A stretch of 64,000 nt of DNA, taken from contig OZ243958.1 in assembly GCA_965214495.1 (NCBI GenBank), positions 1,116,001-1,180,000 on the forward strand, given 5' to 3'. How positions within the stretch are numbered: position 1 is the stretch's first letter; each line of letters opens with the position of its first letter. The translations under genes were made by a program, and so were the position numbers. The notes beneath the pieces were generated by a model, which worked only from the letters and a program-made list of their open reading frames with translations, had not been told where the DNA came from and did not search any database. This document shows, piece by piece, positions 55,167 through 64,000 of the stretch. This DNA is from JANQOH01 sp965214495. Lineage in GTDB: Bacteria; Pseudomonadota; Alphaproteobacteria; UBA7887.

Positions 55167-56519
55167 ATGACCGCAATCGGGCCGTCCCGTCGCCGATTTC
55201 TCGAGACCGCGGCCGCCGGCGCGGTCGGCCTCGCCGCGCCGTGGGTCAAGAGCGCGCACTCCGCCGGCTCGCTGTCGATCGGCCTGTGGGACCACTGGGT
55301 CCCCGGCGCCAACGACGTGATGCGGGACGTCTGCACCGAATGGGGCGAGGCGAACGGCGTCGACGTCACCGTCGATTTCATCACCTCGATCGGCAACAAG
55401 CTGCTGCTCACCGCCCAGGCCGAGTCGCGCGCCCGAACCGGCCACGACGTCTATTGCGTGCCCGGCTGGTTTCCGTCGATCTTTCGCGATTCGCTCGAAC
55501 CGGTCGATGACGTGGTGCGCGAGATCGAGGCGCGTTACGGCGCGCTGGTGCCGTCGGTGAACTATCTGGCGCAGATCGACGGAACCTGGGTGGCGAGTCC
55601 GGCGCCGAACGGCTCTCCGACCTTCGCGCAGGTGTCGCGTCTCGACTATTTCAAGCAATATGCCGGCATCGACCTTGCCGCGATGTTCCCTGCGCATCGC
55701 GAGCGCGACCCGGCGCTGGTCGAAAGCTGGACCTACGACGCCTTTCTCGATGCGGCGGAGAAGCTGCACGCTGCCGGCCACGCTTTCGGCGCGCCGATCG
55801 CACCGACGGTGGACGGCACGCAATGGGTGGCTCAGGTGTTCCGCGCCTTCGGCGCCGAACTGATCGACGCCGATGGCGAGATCGCCGTCGATTCCGACGA
55901 AACCCGCGCGGTGCTCGACTATTTGAGCCGCCTGAGCCGGTTCATGCCCCAAGGAGTCTATGCCTGGGATGACGCCGCCAACAACCGCTGGATGATCTCG
56001 GGGCAAGGCGGCGCGATCTTCAACCCGCCGAGCGCGTGGGCCGTCGCCATCCGCGACAACCCCGACGCCGGCAGGCATTTCTGGCACCACGACGCGCCCC
56101 GCGGACCGGCCGGTCGGTTTCGGGCGGCGGGTTCGTTCTTCTGGGGCGTTTGGCGCTTCTCGGAAAACATTTCGGCGGCGAAGGACCTGTTCGTGCATGT
56201 GATGCGGCGCGATATCGTCGAACGGACCTTGCGCGCCTCGCAAGGCTACGACGTGCCGCTCATCGCCTCCTACCGCGATTCGGACGTGTGGGATTCGGCC
56301 TCTCCGCCCGACGGCACTCTGTACAACTACCCGATCCGAGGCGACGAAGTGCAGAACATCGCCGGGTTCCCGGCGCCGCCGGAATACGGTTCGCAACTCT
56401 CGGTTCAGGGCGTCTATCCCAATCTCGTGGCCCACGTCACCCAGGCCGGCGAATCCATCGACGAGGCGATCGACTGGGCGCTGGGCGAAATCGAAACGAT
56501 CATGTTCTTTTCCGGCTGA
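55167..56519 (+). CDS. Tat-exported ABC substrate-binding protein, copy 1
   Basis: This is an extracellular solute-binding protein of the carbohydrate type. A twin-arginine signal (SRRRFLETAAAGAVGLAAPW) is followed by GSLSIGLWDHWVPGAND, FITSIGNKLLLTAQAESRAR, DGTQWVAQVFRAFGAELI and, near the C-terminus, QNIAGFPAPPEYG. The length is 450 residues. It is closely similar to the next gene (about four-fifths identical by eye), so this is a recent duplication. It belongs to the same transporter as the permeases and ATPase downstream. The substrate is unknown; the cluster points to a sugar or sugar acid. Confidence 0.87.
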   Translation: MTAIGPSRRRFLETAAAGAVGLAAPWVKSAHSAGSLSIGLWDHWVPGANDVMRDVCTEWGEANGVDVTVDFITSIGNKLLLTAQAESRARTGHDVYCVPGWFPSIFRDSLEPVDDVVREIEARYGALVPSVNYLAQIDGTWVASPAPNGSPTFAQVSRLDYFKQYAGIDLAAMFPAHRERDPALVESWTYDAFLDAAEKLHAAGHAFGAPIAPTVDGTQWVAQVFRAFGAELIDADGEIAVDSDETRAVLDYLSRLSRFMPQGVYAWDDAANNRWMISGQGGAIFNPPSAWAVAIRDNPDAGRHFWHHDAPRGPAGRFRAAGSFFWGVWRFSENISAAKDLFVHVMRRDIVERTLRASQGYDVPLIASYRDSDVWDSASPPDGTLYNYPIRGDEVQNIAGFPAPPEYGSQLSVQGVYPNLVAHVTQAGESIDEAIDWALGEIETIMFFSG

Positions 56520-56631
56520 CCCGGCAGGTGATGAACCCGCTGGTCCGCCGCGCCGGAGTTGCCGAGTCGCCGTTCTCCGGCTGTGCAACCCCGCCGGGCC
56601 GCTCTATGCTCAGGCGAAGGGGAGAACCGTC

Positions 56632-57981
56632 ATGACCATCGCCAAGCCGTCTCGCCGACGATTTCTCGGAACCGCCGCCGCCGCCGGGGCGGTCGGCCTC
56701 GCCGCGCCCTATGTCAAGAGCGCGCGTTCCGCCGGGTCGCTGTCGATCGGCCTGTGGGATCATTGGGTCCCCGGCGCCAACGACGTGATGCGCAAGATCT
56801 GCACCGACTGGGGCGCCACGAACGGCGTCGAGGTCGGCATCGACTTCATCACCTCGATCGGCAACAAACTGCTGCTCACCGCCCAGGCCGAGTCGCGCGC
56901 CCGGACGGGCCACGACATCTATTGCGTCCCCGGCTGGCTGCCGTCGATCTTCCGCGCCTCGCTCGAACCGGTCGATGACGTGGTGCGCGAGATCGAGGCG
57001 CGGCATGGAAAGCTCGTGTCGTCGGTGAACTACCTGGCGCAGATCGACGGAACATGGGTGGCGAGCCCCGCGCCGACCGGATCGCTGACCTACGCGCAGG
57101 TGTCCCGCCTCGACTATTTCAGAGACCATGCCGGGGTGGACCTCGCCGCCATGTTCCCCGCGCACGAGGATCGCGACCCGGCCCTCGTCGACTCGTGGAC
57201 CTACGACGCCTTTCTCGACGCGGCGGAGAAGATCCACGCCGCCGGCCATTCCTTCGGCGCGCCGATCGCGCCGACCCCGGACGGCACGCAATGGGTGGCG
57301 CAGGTGTTTCGCGCCTTCGGCGCCGAATTGGTCAACGCCGACGGCGAGATCGTCGTCGACTCCGACGAGACCCGCGCGGCGCTCGACTATCTGAGCCGCC
57401 TCAGCCGCTTCATGCCCGAAGGCGTCTACGCCTGGGACGACGCCGCCAACAACCGCTGGATGATCTCCGGCCAGGGCGGCGCGATCTTCAACCCGCCGAG
57501 CGCCTGGGCGGTGGCGAGCCGCGACAACCCGGACGCGGGCAGACATTTCTGGCATCACGATGTGCCCCGCGGCCCGGCCGGGCGCTTCCGCGCCGGCGCA
57601 CCCTTCTTCTGGGGCGTATGGCAGTTCTCGGAGAACGTCTCCGCCGCGAAGGACCTGTTCCTGCACGTCATGGAGCGCGAGGTCGTCGAGCAGATGTTGC
57701 GCGCCTCCCAGGGCTTCGACCTGCCCCTGGTTGCCGCATACCAGGATTCCGACGTGTGGGAATCGGCCGCCCCGCCCGACGGGGTGCTGCACAACTACCC
57801 GATCCGCGGCGACGAAGTGCAGAACATCGCCGGCTTCCCCGCGCCGCCGGAATACGGTTCGCAGATCTCCACCCAGGGGGTGTATCCCAACTTCGTCGCC
57901 CACGTGACTCAGGCAGGCGAGTCGTTCGACCAGGCGATCGACTGGGCCGCCAACGAACTCGAAGCGATCATGTTCTTCTAG
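56632..57981 (+). CDS. Tat-exported ABC substrate-binding protein, copy 2
   Basis: This is the tandem paralogue of the preceding gene. It has a Tat signal SRRRFLGTAAAAGAVGLAAP and the same mature body (GSLSIGLWDHWVPGANDVM, FITSIGNKLLLTAQAESRA, NPPSAWAVASRDNPDAGRHF). The length is 449 residues. The upstream gap of 112 bp contains a candidate ribosome site (GGGGAG before ATG). It is 24 bp from permease 1, so of the two copies it is the more directly operon-linked. Differences from copy 1 are scattered and may tune ligand preference. Confidence 0.87.
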   Translation: MTIAKPSRRRFLGTAAAAGAVGLAAPYVKSARSAGSLSIGLWDHWVPGANDVMRKICTDWGATNGVEVGIDFITSIGNKLLLTAQAESRARTGHDIYCVPGWLPSIFRASLEPVDDVVREIEARHGKLVSSVNYLAQIDGTWVASPAPTGSLTYAQVSRLDYFRDHAGVDLAAMFPAHEDRDPALVDSWTYDAFLDAAEKIHAAGHSFGAPIAPTPDGTQWVAQVFRAFGAELVNADGEIVVDSDETRAALDYLSRLSRFMPEGVYAWDDAANNRWMISGQGGAIFNPPSAWAVASRDNPDAGRHFWHHDVPRGPAGRFRAGAPFFWGVWQFSENVSAAKDLFLHVMEREVVEQMLRASQGFDLPLVAAYQDSDVWESAAPPDGVLHNYPIRGDEVQNIAGFPAPPEYGSQISTQGVYPNFVAHVTQAGESFDQAIDWAANELEAIMFF

Positions 57982-58005
57982 GCAGCGACGCACCGGTAAG
58001 CGACC

Positions 58006-58943
58006 ATGCCCAGCGCACCCGCCATCGACGTGTCGGCGCCCCTCGCCGCGCCGCGCCAGGCGAGCGAACTGAAACGCTTTCTCAGACGCAAATCGACCAT
58101 CGGCGTGCTGATGGTGGCGCCGTTGCTCACGGTAATTCTCGGCCTGGTCGCCTATCCCGGCGTCTATGCCATGTATCTCTCGATGCTCAACAAGACCGAG
58201 ACCGCGTTCGTCGGGTTGCGCAATTTCGAGTTCCTGCTGCGGCGCGACACCTTCCAGGACGTCGTGTTCCAGTCGATCACCTTCGCGCTGATCGCGGTCG
58301 TCGGCAAAGCGCTGATCGGCTTCATCGCCGCCCATGCGGTCAACGCGATCCCCACCAGGGGCCAGCGCAAGTGGCGCGGCATGATGCTCGTTCCGTGGGT
58401 CATCCCGCCGGCGCTCTCCACGCTCGGCTGGTGGTGGCTCTTCGAGCCGACCTACAGCTCCATCAACTGGCTGTTCGCCAGGGTCGGCCTGACCGAAATC
58501 GCCTGGCTCAGCGAGATTTTCTGGGCCCGCTTCTCGGTCATCCTGGTCAATATCTGGTTCGGCGCGCCGTTCTTCCTCATCATGTATCTCGCCGCCCTCA
58601 AATCGATCCCCGAGGAGCTCTACGAGGCCGCAGCGATCGACGGCGCGAACGCCTGGCAGAAGATGGTCCACGTCACCATGCCGATGATGCGCAACATCAT
58701 CGCCATCACCGTGCTGTTCTCGATCATCGTCACGCTGGCCAACTTCGACATCGTGCGCGTGCTGACCCCAGGGCAACCCGCTCGGCAAGGACCCACCTGT
58801 TCGCGACCTACGCCATGCGCTATGGCCTCGAGTCGGGCAACATCCCGCTCGGCGCGGCGGTTTCCCTGTTCATGTTCCCGTTGCTGGCAGTCCTCGCCTT
58901 CATCATCCTGCGCAATGTGCGCAAGCGCGCGATGGAGCTCTGA
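58006..58943 (+). pseudogene. ABC sugar transporter permease 1, two +1 frameshifts
   Basis: This is a MalF/UgpA-like inner-membrane permease. The first 250 codons are normal, with TMs and the EAA loop (EELYEAAAIDGANAWQKMVH). After VTLANFDIVRVLT the frame is lost. Removing one C from CCCC (58766-58769) and one G from GG (58789-58790) restores TQGNPLGKTHLFATYAMRYG and the ending FPLLAVLAFIILRNVRKRAM, which closes at 58943. The corrected protein has 311 residues. Everything else is intact, so the breaks look like sequence errors or very recent mutations. In the genome as given, no functional full-length permease is encoded. Confidence 0.85.
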
Positions 58944-58948
58944 ACGCC

Positions 58949-59849
58949 ATGGCCAACGTCGAAGCGGCGAGCCCCAGCGGCATCTTCGGGTTCCGGCGCC
59001 AGCAGGCGCCGCGAGCGCCGCTGGGCCCTCGTCGCCGCCTATATCTCGCTCGGCGTTTTCGTCGTCTTCTTCCTGTTCCCGCCCTACTACATGCTGATCA
59101 CCTCGCTCAAGACCAACGAGGAGATCGCCGCACTCGACACCAACCCGTGGGATCATCGAGCGGGAAGTCACCACCCCGGCACTATACCGGCCTGCTTACC
59201 GATTCGGCGTTCCCCATCTATTTCCTCAACACCGCCATCGTCACCCTGTGCGTGGTATCGATCACCATGGTGATCAGCGTGCTCGCCGCCTACGGCCTGT
59301 CGCGGCTCAAATTCTGGGGCGCCGGAGTCCTCGCGACCGGGGTCTTTCTCACCTACCTGGTGCCGGATACGCTGCTGTTCGTCCCGTTGTTCAAGATCGT
59401 CGGCGGGTCTCGGCCTGCTCGACTCCTACTGGGCGCTGGTGCTGGTCTATCCGACCATCACGGTACCCTTCTGCACATGGATCATGATCGGTTACTTCTC
59501 GTCGATCCCGCGCGAGCTCGACGAGGCGGCGTTGATCGACGGCGCGAACCACATCCAGATGCTGCTCAAGGTGTTCATCCCGGTCGCCCTGCCGGGGTTG
59601 ATCGCGGCGATGATCTTCGCCTTCACCGTCTCCTGGGCCTCGTTCATCTACCCGCTCGCCTACATCTATTCCGACGAACAGATGGTGCTGACCGTCGGCA
59701 CGGTAACCACCCTCATCAAGGGCGACGTGTTCCACTGGGGCGGGCTGATGGCGGGTGCGTTGATGGCGGCGGCGCCGCCGGTGATCATCTACGCGTTCCT
59801 GATGGACTACTACATCGCCGGCCTCACCTCGGGCGCGACGAAGGGGTAA
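58949..59849 (+). pseudogene. ABC sugar transporter permease 2, four +1 frameshifts
   Basis: This is a MalG/UgpE-like permease recoverable only by four one-base deletions: CC at 59009-59010, GGG at 59149-59151, the CCCCGG run at 59174-59179, and GGG at 59405-59407. With these corrected the protein reads RRWALVAAYISLGVFVVFFL, ..NPWIIEREVTT, ..HYTGLLTDSAFPIYFLNT, ..KIVGGLGLLDSYWALVL, then the EAA loop (PRELDEAALIDGANHIQML) to the stop at 59849, 298 residues. Between the breaks the sequence is well conserved. All four are insertions in short runs. It lies 5 bp after permease 1 and 3 bp before the ATPase. Confidence 0.85.
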
Positions 59850-59852
59850 GCG

Positions 59853-60947
<1,095 letters not shown>

Positions 60948-61240
60948 GGCTCGGCCCCGACTCTGCACGCCGACGCCGCACACCCGCATCGCCCCGCCGC
61001 AGGCCGCGCCGACCGCGCCTCGCAACGGCGGCGACGGCGCCGCCCGACACGGCGACTCACAATGTACCGGCCGACACGGCGCCTCACAATGGCGGCGACG
61101 GCGCCGGCCGGCACGGCGACTCACAATGTAGGGGCAACCCTTGTGGTTGCCCTTGCGGCCGGCACGGCGTCACACCGCCGCAGGTCGCGCCGACCGCGCC
61201 TCACAATGTAGGGGCAACCCTTGTGGTTGCCCTTTATGAA
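60948..61240. repeat. Repeat-rich non-coding region with two REP-like copies and nested duplications
   Basis: A 40-bp unit (starting GGCGGCGACGGCGCCG and ending CTCACAATGTA) occurs at 61027-61066 and 61091-61130 with two mismatches. A 32-bp unit beginning CCGCCGCAGG occurs at 60994-61025 and 61175-61206, also two mismatches. TCACAATG recurs four times. Two copies of the 26-bp REP-like element lie at 61127-61152 and 61207-61232, both in plus orientation and each directly after CACAA. No coding frame is convincing. Confidence 0.8.
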
Positions 61241-61802
61241 ACGCCGGCCCCGACGCTAAGGCAGGGGTCTTCGACACCGGATTGTCCGCCGCCCCACCAC
61301 GGCGGCCGGGGCGAAAAATGTCGGGAACCTCACCCGCTCGACCGGCATGGCAGGGTCATTTTCCGTTCGTGCCCGGATGCCGTTTCGGTGCGCGGTCGTT
61401 CGGCTCCCGATCGCCCAACCCGAGAATTCCAAAAAAACCGCTTGTTCCAAAAAACTTCCGTCTGTATTGCCCTACATGGAGATGTCGGCAGCCGTTCGCC
61501 CGCTGCCGGGATTGCAAAAAGGGGGAAACATGTCTGCGACCGCAAACCCGAACCGTATCGTTTTATCCCCCCCCCCCCGGCGCGTAGAAGCCGGACTCCA
61601 TCGGGCATGAGCGGCGCCGACAGGCGGCGCGCGAAACCGCGCCGGGACCGCTCGATCCCTTCGCCCCGTCACGACCGGGAGGCGTCGCGGATCGCCCCCT
61701 CGAACGCCGGGCCGTAGGCGCACGGCGCCTTCGGGCTGCCCCCAGCCTCGCCATCGACTTCCGGGCCCTCGCGGCCGACCCGATCTCCAGGGAGACGCCT
61801 CC
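61233..61802. other. Non-coding gap of about 570 bp with a C12 homopolymer
   Basis: I see no gene here. Notable are a run of 12 C at 61567-61578, two short A-runs near 61432-61456, and a G5 run near 61521. The C12 tract lies about 225 bp upstream of the start of the Calx-beta gene. Short frames in this stretch are all inconsistent with each other. Confidence 0.6.
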
Positions 61803-64000
61803 ATGCAGCCGCACCCTGCCCGCTGCCCGCTCGTTCCGACCGCCCTCATCGCCGCTGCCCTGGCGGCAGCCTGCATGGGTCCCGCCGCGCCCGCCCGGGC
61901 GCAGGAGCAGCTTCATGTGGAACTGCTGATGGAGGAAGAAGATATCAGGGAAAACGGCAGATGGACCTCCGTGAGAGCGCTGCTGAAGAACCACGAGGGT
62001 TTCGAAGCCCTCGCGAGCAGCGACCTCACGGTCAAGGTGTCGACGGCGCTGAAGGAGACGGTGACGGCGGCAGAGCAGGGACTCAGGTTCTTCACGCAGG
62101 GGGGGGGACACGCTGACTATCCTGAAAGGGGACGCACGGAGCTTCGAGGAGACAGTGACGATCACCGCCATCGAGAACGATCTGGACGCGCCGGACAGAC
62201 ACGTCATAGTGTCGGGGCGGGTGCAGCAGGGCAGCGGGGTCGCCGATCCGGATCCCGTGGAGCTGCGGATCAACGACAACGACCCGGCGCCGCGGATAGT
62301 GCTGGTGGCCGCCCCCGCGCCGCCGGCGGGCAGCTTCGTTAGCAGCTTCTCCGAGAACGGCGGAACGGCGACGGTCACCGCCCGGTCGATTGGCAGGTCG
62401 GTGTTCGACACGACCATAGCACTGCGTTGGGAACTTCAAGACCAGTTCGCGGGGCAGGAACTCGAACGTTTCATCGAGAGCGGGAACAACATACTGGTCG
62501 TTCCGGCCGGGACGGAGAGCTCCCTCGCGGCCGATCCTATGGAACGGAGCCAGACGATCACCGCCATCGACGACCACGTGCCCGGCCCGGACAAGCCCAT
62601 CATCGTGTTCGGAGATACGGAAAACGCACTTTACGGGTCCGGGTGTGAGGGTGGGTGCCAGTTCGTGCCCGCCCTGCCCGTGGACCTGATAATCGTCGAA
62701 GACGATCCCGATATCACGCTGAGCGTGATGCCGTACGCCGTGATCGAGGGCGACACGAAGACCGTCACCGTCACCGCTTCCTTCCCCGACGACGCCGACG
62801 ACGCCTTCCTGCCGGAGGACGACACGATCGTGACCGTCGCCGTGGACAGCGGCACCGCCACCAGGGACGAGGACTTCGGCCGCGTCAACGGCTTCAACAT
62901 CAGGATCCCGGCCGGAGAGGCCAGGGCCAAGGGGAGCTTCGAGCTGAGGGCTATCGTCGACGCCCTGACCGAAGACGACGAGACGGTGGCGATCGGCGGT
63001 GATGCGGGCGGGCTCGAAGTTCGCGGAACGACCGTGACGATTCGCGACGCCACTCCTGCCCCGACCGACATCGTGCTGAGCGCCACGCCGTACGTCGTGA
63101 CCGAGGGCGAGACCCGGACCGTCACCGTCACCGCTTCCTTTTCCTCCGTCCTGCGGGAGGACGCCACGATCGTGGCCGTCACCGTGACAGGCGGCGACGC
63201 CAAAGAGGGCGAGGATTTCGACCGCGTCAACGGCTTCGACATCAGGATCCCGGCCGGAGAGGCCAGCGCCGAGGGGAGCTTCGAACTGAGGGCTATCGTC
63301 GACGCCCTGACCGAAGACGACGAGACGGTGGCGATCGGCGGTGTTGCGCGCGGGATCGAAGTTCGCGGAACGACCGTGACGATTCTCGACGCCACTCCTG
63401 CCCCGACCGACATCGTGCTGAGCGTCTCGCCGGGCGCCGTCGCCGAACACAGCGGCACGACGGAGATTACCGTGACCGCGAGCTTCGCCGACGGCGAGAC
63501 GGCGCCGGACGACACCGACGTGACCGTCACGGTGGCGGATGGCACCGCCGAGGGCGGGGTGGATTTCAAGCGCGTTACGCCGCCGTTCCCCGTCACCATT
63601 CCCGCGGGCGAAAACGACGGGACGGCGGTCTTTCTACTGACGGTAATCGACGACGAGGACCAGGAGGAGGACGAGAGCGTGACGGTGACGGGCGCAGCGA
63701 CGGCGTTCACCGTCGGCGGAATGCCCACCGTCACGATCGAAGACGACGACGCCACTCCCGTCCCGCCCCCCGCCCCGACCGACATCGTGCTGAGTGTCGC
63801 GCCGGGCGCCGTCGCCGAGGGCAGCGGCACGACGGAGATTACCGTGACCGCGAGCTTCGCCGACGGCGAGACGGCGCCGGACGACACCGACGTGACCGTC
63901 ACGGTGGCGGATGGCACCGCCAACAGCGGGGTGGATTTCGAGCGCGTTACGCCGTTCCCTATCACCATTCCCGCGAACACGGCCGACGGGGAGGCGACCT
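61803..64000 (+). CDS. Secreted Calx-beta repeat protein (frameshifted at a G9 tract, runs off the window)
   Basis: A signal peptide (ALIAAALAAACMGPAAPARA) starts a secreted protein. After codon 98 a run of nine G (62099-62107) puts the frame out; with eight G it continues GDTLTILKGDARSFEETVTI and stays open to the edge. From about 62700 the body is Calx-beta repeats (TDIVLSVSPGAVAEHSGTTE, TEDDETVAIGG, ADGTAEGGVDF), rich in Asp, Glu and Thr, probably calcium-binding. Units at about 62700 and 63058 repeat at 342 bp, and units from 63409 and 63781 repeat at 372 bp with near-identical DNA. Such proteins are surface adhesins or secreted matrix components. The 3' end is outside the window. Confidence 0.75.

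Noticed and set aside
56500..58788. A 762-codon minus-strand frame across the two binding proteins and permease
   Set aside because: It is antisense to clear homologues and internally repetitive because of the duplication; no domain is recognisable.
62631..63980. A Ser/Thr/Val-rich 449-codon minus-strand frame
   Set aside because: It is the antisense of the Calx-beta repeats; the plus strand has signal peptide and conserved repeats.

Overview
The window is GC-rich, densely coding chromosomal DNA. It most likely comes from an alphaproteobacterium, possibly near Rhodospirillales. The evidence is the gene order ppiD-trpE-trpG-trpD-trpC-moaC-moeA-lexA-comEC-gltX-gltA, a lexA promoter carrying the alphaproteobacterial SOS operator GAAC-N7-GAAC, SURF1 and heme A synthase genes for an aa3-type oxidase, and many small-molecule oxidoreductases and dehydratases of a heterotrophic lifestyle. 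I cannot name a genus from sequence alone.

Layout. 1-4.1 kb: the tail of a large glutamine-amidotransferase-like membrane protein, an orphan DNA methyltransferase and recA. 4.2-13.2 kb: a run of catabolic genes (aldo/keto reductase, RraA-type aldolase, medium-chain reductases, PEBP protein, intradiol dioxygenase, flavin monooxygenase-like protein, LLM oxidoreductase, ketopantoate-reductase-like protein). 13.7-18.7 kb: two DUF547 proteins, a TVP38 membrane protein, SURF1, heme A synthase and NudC. 18.7-25.7 kb: an accessory stretch with a structured repeat, a methyltransferase with an unusual N-terminus, a sialidase-fold repeat protein, a secreted trypsin-like protease with a Cys-repeat partner, and a complete IS630-type element that has cut the upstream end of that operon. 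25.8-29.8 kb: a sugar-acid catabolism cluster (IlvD/Edd dehydratase, enolase-superfamily enzyme, zinc dehydrogenase).

30-43.7 kb is the core trp/molybdopterin/SOS block. It is interrupted by a single-polypeptide restriction-modification gene between trpE and trpG, which is itself broken by an 11-bp tandem duplication. TrpC and MoaC are fused in frame. 43.9-45.1 kb is a decayed conserved hypothetical gene plus REP-like inverted repeats, followed by gltX and gltA. 48.2-61 kb is a second catabolic block: UxaA-type dehydratase, aminotransferase, TsaC/Sua5, FAD-linked hydroxyacid dehydrogenase, acyl-CoA dehydrogenase, and a sugar-type ABC transporter with two near-identical Tat-dependent binding proteins, two permeases and an ATPase. 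The final 3 kb holds more REP-like repeats, a C12 tract, and a secreted Calx-beta repeat protein that runs off the window.

A recurring feature is the single-base frameshift. Eight cases can be resolved to one base: one in the enolase-superfamily gene, two in the first permease, four in the second permease, and one in a G9 tract of the Calx-beta gene. All eight look like +1 insertions. This could be a sequencing or assembly signature, or in the G9 case a contingency tract; raw reads would decide. The REP-like family, the Cys-repeat/protease pair and the interrupted trp operon are the parts least like ordinary core genome.
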